From Rhododendron vialii (Eukaryota > Streptophyta > Magnoliopsida > Ericales > Ericaceae), in assembly GCF_030253575.1 (NCBI RefSeq), contig NC_080568.1, positions 3,241,501-3,305,500 of the forward strand: DNA of 64,000 nucleotides, given 5' to 3'. The number at the start of each line of letters is the position of its first letter. Position 1 is the first letter of the stretch. This document shows, in pieces, positions 22,997-34,108 of this stretch. Made by a program: the position numbers and the translations under genes. The notes beneath the pieces were generated by a model that worked only from the letters and a program-made list of their open reading frames with translations, was not told the DNA's origin and searched no databases.

Positions 22997-23540
22997 TAAG
23001 TGTATAAAAATTGCCGAGGATGTGATTGATTGCGTGATGAAACTCGGGTTACGCTAAGATTAATTTAATTAATCTTTTGAGATAAAACAACATGAAACCA
23101 AATTAATTGACTTCTTGAAGAAATTACATCGCTCGATTTTTTCCACTCCGAATTTCGTTTTCAGATTGCGATGTTAGGCTACGCATGCTCGTACAAACAT
23201 ATATAAAAATTGCCTGAAATTTTAATGAATAAAGCAGCACTTGGTACTCACATGAAACGTTGGGATTCGCTCTCTCCTAATGTCTTTGGTTTGATTTTTC
23301 TCGTCAGCAATTTTTGAAACGGCTGAGAGAGAGAATGTAGAGATTAGTCCGAAATACGCACAAGCTGACCCAAAACACTTTACATTACCAAAAAAAAAAC
23401 GTAGCACTTCGTTTTGTTTTGTTTTTTTGGTGAAGCTTACTTGATCTTGATGAGTATTGATTTTGTACGAGGTCATAAGACTCATAACCTTGTAAAATAG
23501 CGGAATACAACTGGGGTTTCGTACAACAAAGCCATTGGAA

Positions 23541-23749
23541 AGAGAAAATTTTCAGTGCCGGGTGGGCACGGGCCACGTGGTGCCGAGCATGCATTTCGGC
23601 CATCCAAAAGTGTTTTGGACGGCCCAGATCTGTTTGGGCTTGAGGGGGTATTTTGGTAATTTCATACTAAAAAATTACCCAAACAGATCTAGGCCGTCCA
23701 AAACACGTTTCGACAGCCGAGACGTGCCCACCCAGCACTGAAAAACTTC
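23541..23749. mobile_element. Foldback MITE (AGTGCYGGGTGGGCACG arms)
   Basis: The arms TTTTCAGTGCCGGGTGGGCA ... CAAAAGTGTTTTGGACGGCC and their inverse surround a short loop near 23650-23665. The core AAGTGTTTTGGACGG is shared with family A. Confidence 0.8.
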
Positions 23750-23782
23750 TCGATTGGAAAAGTCGTTCCATATAGTCTTTAG

Positions 23783-23936
23783 AGAAACTTATTCACGGTG
23801 GAGCCGTGAAGATCCACGCGATCTGGGCTGTTCATTTCAGCTTCGGACGATCGATCCAAATTTAAATGAAATTTTTTCAGGATCCCCGAAAATGTTTAAA
23901 CAACTTTTCACGGTTCTGCCGTTAAAAAGATTTTCT
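23783..23936. mobile_element. MITE family A, copy 3
   Basis: Left GAAACTTATTCACGGTGGAG and right TCACGGTTCTGCCGTTAAAAAG are diverged inverted ends. Confidence 0.5.
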
Positions 23937-24039
23937 CATATATAGTACTTTGTTATGTACAAAAACTTAAGGACGGAACTAGGATTTACATAGGAAAAGC
24001 TAGCTGAAACATAGAATATGGTTTTACACGGATTGGGGG

Positions 24040-24185
24040 ATAGTGTTGTGAACATCCGGACTGTTCGTCTCGATAATAAACAATTCAGATTGCCGAGACG
24101 GTTGGACGGTTGAGATTACGCACAACACCGTACAATCCGGACCACTGATGGTCGAGACGGATGGTCCGGATGTGTAGAGCATCAC
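24040..24185. mobile_element. Foldback element, about 145 bp
   Basis: GTGAACATCCGGACTGTTCG at the left pairs with GATGGTCCGGATGTG at the right. Internally, GCCGAGACGGTTGGACG resembles the arms. Confidence 0.55.
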
Positions 24186-24578
24186 ATATTCACATGATTG
24201 TTTGTTGTTTTTTTAGAAGATTCACATCATTGTTGAAGTTCAAGCATGGAACAATATTATACAAGATAAAATAGGCCACTTTCTATCAATACCTGGCAAA
24301 ACATACATATTATTTTATGCATAAAAGGAAGTAAATGTTTCCACTTCATAGCTACTTTTTATTTTTTAAAGTTTGGAGTGGCTGATAGATTACATTAATT
24401 ATGAATGATTAATGTGCATTTTATACTATAGAGCTAGATAGGGTGATTCTAATAAGGTTGGGATGACCCAAGCCCGCCAGTGCCGCCACCCATACACTTC
24501 CCTCTGTCCCTAAACGGACACAAATACATGTTGTATACGCTATCATTGTAACCTGTATTCTCTTTCTTTGTTGAGAAA

Positions 24579-24778
24579 ATCTTGTTTACGGAGGTGCTGT
24601 AAACACTTGTTCATAACACTCAATCATGACCGTCCAAAAGTGTTTTGGACGGTCAGGATGTTAATAAAACTTTTTCGGAGAATAATTAAACTTCAGACCA
24701 TCCAAAACACTTTTGGACAGCTGTGATTAATTGGTGCTGAAAACATATTGTTTACACCTCCTCCGTAAATAAATATAT
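24579..24778. mobile_element. MITE family A, copy 4
   Basis: Left AAATCTTGTTTACGGAGGTG and right TTTACACCTCCTCCGTAAAT are inverted. The interior CCGTCCAAAAGTGTTTTGGA and TCCAAAACACTTTTGGAC pair with one another. Confidence 0.75.
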
Positions 24779-25129
24779 CTCTTCTTTGTTAATACATAGT
24801 GCAAATTGGTATAAGCCGTGAATGTACTCAATTACACTGTTGAGAAACCATGTATGTTTGCGTTCAATACTTAATTATTTTTTTGGGAGTTTTATAGATT
24901 GTGATTGGACAATACATCTACTTTGCCATATATTGACCGGAGCATTATTATGTACATGCATGATGCATCACAATAATTGTGGATAAATTATGACTTTGAC
25001 TAAAGGATGATTAGTGCTGCTGTGCAACATAGCAAAATTGCAAGGTGTCATCTAACGAGCATTTTAGTTAAATTTTGGATATCATTTGATCCCATTGTCT
25101 ACTAGTAGAGAGTCCAATATTTAAATCTA

Positions 25130-25470
25130 GAACAAAGTCTTGAATGAACTTTTGCACCTAGCAGGTTTCAGATATGAAACCTTGGAGGAAGCAAATTCAT
25201 AAGTCTAAATCCGACCGGTAGACTTGGGGTTTATGAATTTTTTGCAATGTATGAATTCATGTATCATGCTATGAATCCAATATATGCAAGTGTCATGAAT
25301 TTACTAAATTTTCAACCAAACACTTAAAAGAGGTCTCTACCGTGGGACCGTCTATACGGAGTTTCGCTTAGGTTTTAATTGGACTCCCTGCAAATAAGCA
25401 ATGGAATTGGGCTCAAGTTTAATCAAGATGCACGTAAATTGGTCTGGACACGTGAGTTATAGAAACAAAA
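25130..25470. repeat. Dispersed non-coding repeat family H, copy 1
   Basis: The block includes TTTTAATTGGACTCCCTGCA, which resembles TTTTAATTGGGAACCTTGCA at about 28353 and TTTAATTAGAGTCTTTGCA at about 28726, each followed by a GTGGRCGGTSGAATTG-type word. Class uncertain. Confidence 0.4.
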
Positions 25471-25598
25471 AGAGGTATCTGCTGTGGATTTTGTAGCACT
25501 TTTTAGTGTTTATTGTAATAAATTATTTGGTTTTAAGATATTACTAATAAGATAAGAATTTGACACACTTATACAGATACAATCACATAAGTCATGAG

Positions 25599-25874
25599 TA
25601 TTAAATTGTTAATCACCAACTCATCTAAAAGCTTAAGCTGTTAAAAAGAGGCAATTATATTATTTTCATTTTGAACACTTTCCATCAGATGTAACCAAGC
25701 TCTTCTTCATAAACGGGCTAAACACGTGTAAATTTTAATCATTAGGTAGGCGGTGAGGTTCGAACACAAGATATATTGTCTGCTCTGATACCATATTAGA
25801 TTGTTAACTATTAACTCATCTAAAAGCTTAAACTGTTAAAGAGATGGGTAACTTTATTATTTATATTCTCAACA
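25599..25874 (-). mobile_element. Complete TRIM (terminal-repeat retrotransposon in miniature)
   Basis: Two short LTRs, 25599-25677 (79 bp) and 25794-25874 (81 bp), share CATCTAAAAGCTTAAGCTGTT-type sequence. On the minus strand they begin TGTT and end TAATA. The primer-binding site TGGTATCAGAGC (minus strand, 25793-25782) directly follows the 5' LTR and matches the 3' end of initiator tRNA-Met. A polypurine stretch (GATGGAAAG) precedes the 3' LTR. The 5-bp target duplication ATGAG is perfect (25594-25598 and 25875-25879). With only about 116 bp inside, it encodes nothing and must be mobilised in trans. Confidence 0.93.
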
Positions 25875-26557
25875 ATGAGTGAGTGTAAAATGTTTGTGTT
25901 CTTAGCATAATTAATGTTTTTTGAATGTGTATTCCACGTTACCTAGTAAAGTCATAATGTTAGGGCTGCTAAATGAGCTGGCGTTGAGCACTAAGGTTTG
26001 TTAAGGTTTGTTTGGTTTGTATTTCGAGAGTGGTTTTTAGGGTAATAAATGGAGAGAGATAGATAGAGAAATGAGAGTAATAATTAGAAAGAAAACTTAT
26101 TAAAGACCGTGCGCAGAGAGAGGGGTTAAATTTTGAGACCAAAAATGAAAGTGTTTAAGCTTAGTTTAAAATTTCAACAATTTTTTTTTTCCAGAAACGA
26201 GTAAAATGCCTATATATAAATTGTAAGGCGCTCATAACGTACAGTGTAATAAAACTTCAATAAAACACCACAAAATCCTGCTATTACAGAAATTAGGCCG
26301 ACATGTATGAGTCATACACGTCGTTTTCATGAACAATTTCATAGATACTTATCATGTATCCTACCATTTTCGTTCCGTAAATTATTTGCTTTTAAGATAA
26401 GGATTTGAAGATTTGAGGAACAGGGGGAATGTTTTACAGTACATGGCTTGGGAATTACTCAACAAGCATTGGGGCCAGAACGTGTGTGCATGCCTATGTG
26501 CACTCGCTGGGATTCTCTACACGCCAAACGATGTGGCCTGGGAGTGAGAAATTGGGA

Positions 26558-26697
26558 CCCAGAAGAAGAGGGGGCCTAAGAAAAAAAGTACCCACAATGG
26601 CACAATCCAAGTTTTAGACGGCAGACCCGTCAGGTCCCAGAAGAAGAGGGGGCCTAAGAAAAAAAGTACCCACAATCCAAGTTTTAGACGGCAGACC
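26558..26697 (+). repeat. Tandem duplication, period about 77 bp
   Basis: CCCAGAAGAAGAGGGGGCCT and CCAAGTTTTAGACGGCAGAC occur twice. The second unit lacks about 12 bp around GGCACAATCC. Confidence 0.9.
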
Positions 26698-27139
26698 AGG
26701 CAGAGAGGCCATTGTCATTTCATCGTAGTTATCATTTTTGCATTCAACACTTTAGATTTTAAAAAAAACAGTTTCGTTAAAATTTAAACCATTAAAAATA
26801 CTTTTAGATTGCTAGAAACACACGGACGGCACTTTACAGTTCCAACAACAGACTACAGAAAAGCCAAATTCTTAGACGGCAGGAAGCAGTCGTATTTTGG
26901 CCGCTCATCTTGATAATCAAGAATCAGTATTAGCAAAAGATTACTGTTGGTAAGATAATTTTCTTACCGGAAAGAATATTTTCCCAAATCTTAAACATTA
27001 AAAACACTTTCAAGGTTGCGATGATTGAACGGACCTCCCTTTAAAAACAGACTTGAAGGAGGATTAAAAAATTTAAAAAAAGAAAGAAAGAATATAAACA
27101 ATCTCAATGGTTTGGGTAAGTTGATATGAAAAAACAATT

Positions 27140-27310
27140 AGTTAAAGGAATAGGTGGAAAGTTCACCTCCTCCCTCAGTGGAGGCAGAAGTTCGAGCCCC
27201 ACGAGGGACGGATTTGAAATTCAGGACTATGGACAGTCTTTAAATCTTCTATGAATTCACATACTAACACCCCGCTAATTTATACAATATTGACACACAA
27301 AAAAAAGGAC
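27140..27310 (+). mobile_element. SINE-like element, family related to 36525-36705
   Basis: A B-box-like AGAAGTTCGAGCCCC is followed by CTATGGACAGTC and CTAACACCCCGCTAATTTAT, then an A-rich tail (ACACAAAAAAAAGG). The 36525-36705 element has the same order of words. The A-box is weak. Confidence 0.6.
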
Positions 27311-28289
27311 TTGTCCTTCAAAAAGCCGAAAGTTTGAACTTCACGGAATCCAAATATTTGAAATTTGGGGCCGTTGGAGGTTTGTGCGGCTATAAATTTT
27401 AGAGCGCTGAAAATTAAATTTTTTTAAGATAAGCGAAAGCTAGTCCATACATCCAAATTATTAAAAAAAAGAAAAGGAAAATATATATATATATAGTAGT
27501 CAAGAAGAATGAGAACGAGGGAATTCCACGTTACCATAGGCAGGCTGCCATCCAACTCTCATTTGCCAAAAAAAAATCTTGAGGCTGTGTGTCTTTATAT
27601 ATATTCGAAGAGAGTAAATTGTACAAGGACCCTCCGTGTACGAGCCAATTTCCTTCAACCCAATAAGAACACTACTCCAGTATTTTGATAATTATTCAGC
27701 TTCAGGTGTGCCCCTGATGAAGAAATCTTACTCCCATGGCGGCTTAAACCTTAAGAATCGATTTGTTTGATTGAATATGAAAATTTCATTGATTTTAACA
27801 AGATGGGTACTTTGGATGCAATATTATTTTTCCTTCGAAACTCATTTCATCCAGACGGTTAATTTTGTCAAACAAACGGACTTTCAACATCTTAATTAGG
27901 TGTTTGTTGATCACGACGACACATATACGAGGGGACGGTTTAGATTAAAATTGACATAATATTTATCTTTTAGATTTCTCTGATCAAGAAAATTATTAAA
28001 GCAACGAAATCTAACGCGAAACTAAAAAAAAATAGTAAAACCTAAATCACTTTTATTAATTTTGGGAAAATTCTCTTCAAAGCTATCTAAAATCTATCAA
28101 TACGAGGAAAAATATATATTTTGCAGTTTATGGGTCCCGAAATTAAAGATCTTATAAGACTGAAATATCAGTTTCAGGGTGTATGTATTCCTTAAAAAAC
28201 TTTCATTCTAATCCACGGCACGTCCATTTTACGAAAAGATAATATGGATTGCTACTTTCCTTCAATCAATCTCCAAATCATAACTCTCT

Positions 28290-28860
28290 CGTTAGAAACC
28301 TTTCAGACGCTATTAATTCATTTGGGGTCAGTCCATAAAGAGCATTGCTTTGATTTTAATTGGGAACCTTGCAAGTGGGCGGTCGAATTGATCTCCAGAA
28401 TTAATCGAAATGCGTGTAAAAAGGCCTGGGTATAACGCCCCATGTAACCCACTAGCTCAATACTTTGATTTTGATCCATAAATCACACCACAGTCCAAAA
28501 GCTTAAGCCCAGAGAACTAATAGTAGCTTGCATGGTTTATTATATTCCCAAGACCACTCATGTAGGCTTCCGATGTGGAACGGAATATTACACCGAGTAC
28601 CTGAGTTACAGAAAAAGTATCATGATCTTTAAATCCTAAGATTTCACGTTCGAAACCTTTCACGTGCTAGCTATGCTATCAAGTCCTTCAGAGTGAGTCC
28701 ATACAGAGGCTTTGCTGCCTCTTACTTTAATTAGAGTCTTTGCAAGTGGACGGTGGAATTGGTCTCTCAGCATTGAACACGTAACCTGACCCGAATACCT
28801 GATTGTCAAAAAACGTACTATCAATCTCTGTATGTGAACTCGTAACCTTGCCCGGACACC
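28290..28860. repeat. Dispersed repeat family H, copies 2 and 3
   Basis: Two diverged units, 28290-28440 and 28600-28860, share GTCCATAMAGAG, TTTAATT(A/G)G and TTGCAAGTGG(A/G)CGGT. No coding potential. Confidence 0.45.
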
Positions 28861-29317
28861 CCGAATCATAAAGAAAGTATATCAATCTCCAAGTGCCCAT
28901 TTTGTACCACATATAAACAACTGCACCCAAGGTGATAAGGTAAAAGATTTCTGTTCCACCCACTCCATATCTCAACCTCATCAATTTCTCACCCCTCTTT
29001 CTTTTTGCCAATCCAAATCATTTTCGTGCCATTAATTTGTAAGTTCTCCTATATATAATCACCTCAACCAATTATAGCAAATACAGTACAAATTGTCTCA
29101 CTCTGTCCACCACTGATTGCAAAAACAAGATTGCCTCAATCTTTTGGAACAGTTTTATTACTATAGTAACCCTGCTCAATTTCAACCTCACTTACCATTC
29201 ACGTAAAGTCATATGCTTGGTTGTCCCATAACTAGGAGGCAAAAACCCAAAAGCAACCCCTCTCTCGGATTCTCATTCTCCTCTCTCTCAACATTTTTGG
29301 ACAACTCAATTGTATGA

Positions 29318-29695
29318 CTACCTGAAATGATGTGTGAAAACGAAAATGACATAGTTACCGACGGTTTCCGTAGGAAAACCGTACCGACGGCTGCGCCGGG
29401 CCATTTTCGACCACCGGACGGTCGATCCGAGCCGTTCAAAAATTCTAAAAAAAAAACTGAGGGGGTCCTCGCGAAAATCAACGGCATCCAATGTGTGTAC
29501 GTAAGGTGCTTGATCTAAACACCCTATTTTTCGGCATCCGATGTGTGTAGGGTACTTGATCTAAATACCCTACACACATCGGATGCCGTCAATTTCCTCG
29601 TGGACCCCCTCGGTTTTTTTTTTTAGAATTTTTGAACGGCGTGGCCATCAATTCGATTTCTCTACGGAAACCGTCGCCCATCGGTACTCATGGTA
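29318..29695. mobile_element. Long snapback element, copy of the 31218 family
   Basis: Left GACGGTTTCCGTAGG ... GAGCCGTTCAAAAATTCTA and TGCTTGATCTAAACACCCT are inverted in the right half, ending ACGGAAACCGTC. It shares GAGCCGTYCAAAAATTCT, GGGGGTCCTCGCG-type and CAACGGCATCC words with the element at 31218-31603. Confidence 0.85.
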
Positions 29696-29756
29696 GTACT
29701 CGTGTGAAAATGTATTCTCGAAAAAAAGTAGAGCAAGAAATGACATTCATTTTTTG

Positions 29757-29943
29757 ATGGGAAAAGCTTTTAAACGGAGCTCAATCTTGCGCGTCCAAAT
29801 GTTTTTTGAACGGTCCGAATTGAAAATAAACTGTTACTGGTACAAGATATTTACTATCGGTAATGGTTTAAACACGTATCTCAACCATTGGCTGCCGAGA
29901 AAGACGGCTGAGATTGCACGGAGTTGCATGTCAAAATCTCTTT
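29757..29943. mobile_element. MITE family A, copy 5
   Basis: GCTTTTAAACGGAGCTCAAT at the left, CTGAGATTGCACGGAGTTGC at the right, and an internal GGTACAAGATATTTACTATC region that folds on itself. The ends have lost most of the TTATTTACGG motif. Confidence 0.5.
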
Positions 29944-30202
29944 TTTTGTCGCGGACTACTGTGAGAATTTCAAATTGTTAATTTTAATAACCCCTAAAAT
30001 GAATAACTGAAAGATGAAATGACAAATTTTAATTATTCTATTTTGGTTATGCTATTATGGGTACCTCTCAATTATTTTATTTTTTTTGCAAGCAGAAAGA
30101 GGAGGATCGTCTGTTTTCATGGAATTATCGTACGTAGTGGGTTTGCTTGCTAATTTGGCCTTGGGTTCTCGTCAATCATGCTACTTGACCGCGCAAGCGA
30201 AG

Positions 30203-30204
<2 letters not shown>

Positions 30205-30246
<42 letters not shown>
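30205..30246 (+). repeat. (AG)n microsatellite
   Basis: An AG run of about 42 bp with one GC interruption, followed by a short AGT run near 30268-30285. Confidence 0.95.
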
Positions 30247-31120
30247 TTAACTTTAAAGAAATGCCACGTAGTAGTAGTAGTAGTAAGAGAGAGAGAATAG
30301 GCAAAAGACAAGAAGATGTTGTGGCGGCATGTGAAGCTTTCAGGCTAGGAGGTAATTAAAGGCATCCATCAATCATCAAATCTATTATATAGTACAGGAT
30401 TTGCGTGGTGTAAAAGCCCGGTCAAACCCGGTACGTGATCAATTTGCTAACAAAAGCTAATTAAGCTAAAATAGTAGAAGTACCTCTTTATTCCATGTTC
30501 TATCGTACCCACCTCTTACTATATACTCGCCCGCGCAATACTATCGTGATCGTACTCAATTTAGTAATCATGTGATGTGTTACCGTTGTATTAGTAAAAT
30601 GTGATTCATTACGTGAAAATATGACACATAGCATGCCTATACGTTGGTGATAAATAACATAGTATCCAAATGCGGTCACAAAGTATTGAAATAGTTGTCT
30701 TCCTCCTTCTTCGTAGGCCAGCTTATTCCGTCCGTTGAATCATCGTTCAGTAAGTCTTTCTTTCTTTCATCTAAAGGTCCTTGCAATCTCCGTTCTCCAT
30801 ACCGGCCGATAGTGTAATGCGCCTCTGGGTGACCCCTGCAATCAATGGATTGCTGCTTCGGACCATCCAATATTTCCCGTGCTGCTTACAATCTCCTTTT
30901 CTTGAACAAATGGAATTGCACTGGTCTCTATGACGGTGGGTTGCTGCGGTAGTCTCCCTCGAGATTTGAATTGCACATTCGGGTCCAATAATGACTCGGT
31001 TGTAGGGTTGTTCCTCGGTTATAAAAAAAAAATATGAAACTGCACTCCCTTCCAAGCGAGATTGAAAATATATCTCATTCTTCGATCCCTTCCGAACAAC
31101 CTAAACGGTGATACCACTCA

Positions 31121-31882
31121 GAGCCCGTTCCAGAAAACAAATAAGAACTTATTTTTTGTCCAATAATAAAGGTTGTTCCAAAAAAATAAGAAGGTGGTAC
31201 TTATTTTTTCAGAATTTACATAGGTACCAATGGGCGCCGGGAAGGGAAATCGTAGTGACGGCCTCGCCGGGCCGTCTCTAGCCACCGGACGGCCGATCTG
31301 AGCCGTCCAAAAATTCTATAAAAAAAAACCGAGAGGGCCATCGCGGGAATCAACGGCATCCGAGGTGTGTAGGGTGCTTGATCTGAGCACCCCTTTTCCG
31401 TGTAGGGTGCTGATCATATATACACGGAAAAGGGGTGCTCGGATCAAGCATCCTACACACCTTGGATGCCGTTGATTCCGTGATGGCCCCCTCATTTTTT
31501 TTTTAGAATTTTTGGACGGCTCGGATCGGCCGTCCGGTGGCCGGAAACGGCCCGGCGTGGCCGCCGGTACGATTTCCCTCTGCCGGCGCCCATTATCATA
31601 GCAACAGTCTTATTTTTTGTATAAGGCAACTTCAAGCTCAAAAATCATGTGTTTACGCAAATAATTTTCCTACTACTATGGATCTTGTTTGATAGATCTC
31701 ATTAAAATCTTTAATATGGTGCAAACAAAAAATTGAATTTTTTTTTTCATTTACATTATTTTTGAGTTTGAAAATGTAAAAGGAATTTTTTATTTGAGTT
31801 TTGTGGAATAACCCTTCTTATTTTTGAATGAGAAGTGACAAAATAAGTACTTATTTTTTAAAAAAATTTCCGGAACGGAGCC
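31121..31882. mobile_element. PIF/Tourist-like MITE family C, copy interrupted by a snapback element
   Basis: Left GAGCCCGTTCCAGAAAACAA and right TTTCCGGAACGGAGCC are the family C ends, flanked by TCA on both sides (31118-31120 and 31883-31885). The right portion shares CATTTACATTATTTTTGAGT and AAATAAGTACTTATTTTTTA with the intact copy at 22775-22996. The snapback at about 31218-31603 sits inside it. Confidence 0.8.
31218..31603. mobile_element. Long snapback element nested in a family C MITE
   Basis: The arms of about 180 bp run from AATGGGCGCCGG inward through CCACCGGACGGCCGATCTGA, GAGCCGTCCAAAAATTCT and CAACGGCATCCGAGG, and are inverted to CCGGCGCCCATT. The centre (about 31392-31430) is itself palindromic (ACACGGAAAAGGGGTGCTC). 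It is GC-rich against an AT-rich background and has no open frame. Confidence 0.9.
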
Positions 31883-31975
31883 TCATATCCTTCCAAACAA
31901 TTTGACGACAAACAAACGGCCGGTCACTTTAGGGCATGAACGCTTCAATTATAAACCTTTTCTAAATCACATTGA

Positions 31976-32358
31976 CTAAAGCTGCAAACGAAAAGAGCAG
32001 CTCGAGCTTGAGGCTCGTTGAGTAAACAATTAGGGCTAGCTCGGCTCAAAAAAGCTCAGCTCATTTGTATAGGTTCTACTCTTTAAAAGAGCCTCGTTTT
32101 AGTAAATGAATCACGAACAGCTCATAAAGGTTTGGCTCGCTTACAAACGAGTCGAGCTGCTTAGTGACTCCGTTCGTTTAAGGGTTTTGAATTTTGAATT
32201 CTAATCATTATCATATTTCTTTGCAATCATTACTCTATTTCTTTCTACACTTATTATCTACAAATTTAAATTCAAAATCCCAAAAAGAACGGAGTTAGTT
32301 ATCAAGCCGAGCTCAAAAATTACAAAATTCGACTCGACTCGACTCGTTTCTATCCGTA
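31976..32358. repeat. Dispersed repeat family B, copy 3
   Basis: AGCTCGAGCTTGAGGCTCGT at the left and CTCGACTCGACTCGTTTC at the right, with GGCTCGCTTACAAACGAGTC inside. Confidence 0.6.
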
Positions 32359-32359
32359 A

Positions 32360-32788
32360 CCTCGAGAATCAAAGTGCATGCGTTTCTCTCGAATCATGCC
32401 GTAGCCAACAAGCGATACCGTACCGTGGCCTTCCCAAACCCTCACGCACGCTCCGTTCCTACTTATTCCTTTCCTTACTTCTTTCGTCTCTATTCGATCG
32501 AATAGTAGCGTGGCATGCCAAAGGGCACCGAATGCCAGATGACGCCACGCATGCCTTCCTGATCCCTCCACGCGTCTCGCCCACAAAACACCCTTGCGCC
32601 TCCCGGAAGAAAAGAAGAAAGGCAAGGGAACCAACAACAACCCAACCTGTCCGAAAACCTCCCGACAAAACTCCGGGTCCCGCTTAACAAACAAGTCTGT
32701 CTCCGCATCATGTTCTTCCCCCTTCGATCAAAAGTTTTACTAATAGTAGTAGTATAACAGGAACAGGCCAATACGCATGTTATTTTTA
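32360..32788. other. GC-richer unique stretch without a supported gene
   Basis: Base composition is higher in C than its surroundings (for example CCTTCCCAAACCCTCACGCA). No frame shows family resemblance. It could be an old promoter or gene relic; I cannot tell. Confidence 0.3.
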
Positions 32789-33028
32789 TTCCATTCGTTT
32801 CAATTTGTTTGTCCAATTTCGACATACGTGGCTTTCGAAAAATTGTTTATATCTCACAATTTATAATATTTTATATAATTTCAAAAATATCGTATTATAG
32901 AACTAATCGAGATCTATCAAACAATATCTATATTGCATATACAAAACATTATATACCGAAACACACAGACACTTTTGTAGGAGGTCCTAAATAGTAAAAA
33001 ATGACAAATAAATCGGGACTGAGGGAGT
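32789..33028. mobile_element. Stowaway-like MITE, same subfamily as 35384-35619
   Basis: Left TCCATTCGTTTCAATTTGTT and right GGGACTGAGGGAGTG are the ends. The interior shares TTTCAAAAATATCGTATTAT and AGAACTAATCGAGATCTATC with the 35384 copy. Confidence 0.65.
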
Positions 33029-33129
33029 GTCAGAGTGCAATGGTATCATAAGGCAAAAAATAGCCTTTGGATTATTTGGAACAAACTTTATATGGTACAT
33101 AGTATGAAAAAGAACACACATCCATCAAA

Positions 33130-33223
33130 CATAGATTATTTAATGTTCCCGGAACACCGTCATGTGGTGTTTCATGTCCTAGATTATTTAATGTTCTCGG
33201 AATACCGTTATGTGGTGTTCAAT
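33130..33223 (+). repeat. Tandem duplication of about 49 bp
   Basis: TAGATTATTTAATGTTCYCG followed by GAAYACCGTYATGTGGTGTT occurs twice. Around it, ACACCACGTAGCGGTGT-like words suggest an old inverted-repeat element at about 33000-33540. Confidence 0.75.
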
Positions 33224-33590
33224 CCATATTCTTTTTCCATCACATATTAATTTGGTCTCGAGATAAAATGTGAATGCCTTATTCCACTATGCGGTTAAAA
33301 TTAAAGAACTAAAAAACACCACGTAGCGGTGTCCAAAAGCAAAATAAGTTTTCCCAATGTCGGATCATGTGGTGCTCTGGTTGTAGTGTTATTGTGATAA
33401 AAGACAAAATGACATCTTCTAATTCATCGTAGTGTTCTATAGATAGGGATGTAATTAAAACAATGCTCTAATTCTTCAGCCTTTTAAAACACCGCTACAG
33501 ACTAGTAGTATATTTAAACAATGTTCCAGAGATTCTTTCATTATCACACATTAATAAATATAGTTTTATACATACTATTTTTTAATTGGG

Positions 33591-33980
33591 ATTAAATTGC
33601 TTGCACCGGTGGTGGAAAACTCACCGTCGTTGTGGGCCCCACCTGGTGATCCGAATCATTCATCTTGTACGGCTCGCAAAGTAGCATATTACAAACACAT
33701 AAAATCAGCTTGATCAGACATCGATAGATGTATCAAAATTATAAAATGAATGGTTATGGACAGTTTAACCTAACAGAATCAAACCGTTCATTTTATGAAC
33801 TACAATTCGACTTTTGATTGATCTATTGCGATATCTGATTAAACTGATTTTTTGCATGATTATATTATTAAGTGGGCCCTACACAATGAACGATTCGGAT
33901 CACCAATAAATGCACGATAGGACCCACAACGACTGTGGTGAAAAATCCACCGTTTCTGCCGGCGGCGGAAATAATTTAAC
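33591..33980. mobile_element. Snapback element, about 390 bp
   Basis: Left TTAAATTGCTTGCACCGGTG and GTCGTTGTGGGCCCC are inverted at the right (GGACCCACAACGACTGTGG ... GGCGGAAATAATTTAA). Inner arms pair through ATCAGCTTGATCAGACATCG / CGATATCTGATTAAACTGAT. Confidence 0.82.
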
Positions 33981-34108
33981 CTCTTTTTTAAATTTTTGGC
34001 AGGAAAGAAGAATCTCTGGGGCGAAAGCTCCCTCATAAAAAATGGTGACTTGCCCCATGGTTTCAACTAGGGGTGGAAAATGAAAGGGAGGAGGGGATTA
34101 CACTACCA

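Larger units (their letters stand above)
25880..29300. other. Gene-free repeat-rich region
   Basis: No gene is supported. Contents: a 77-bp tandem duplication (26558-26697), a SINE-like unit (27140-27310), a short TA run (27480-27496) and family H copies (28290-28440, 28600-28860). Confidence 0.45.

Noticed and set aside
30676-31055. Minus-strand ORFs with a CNSICSRKGDCKQHGK stretch
   Set aside because: A cysteine-containing frame, but no recognisable motif spacing and no splice context.
32350-32825. Overlapping minus-strand ORFs of 111-114 codons
   Set aside because: No similarity to a known family; longer chance frames are expected in this GC-richer patch.
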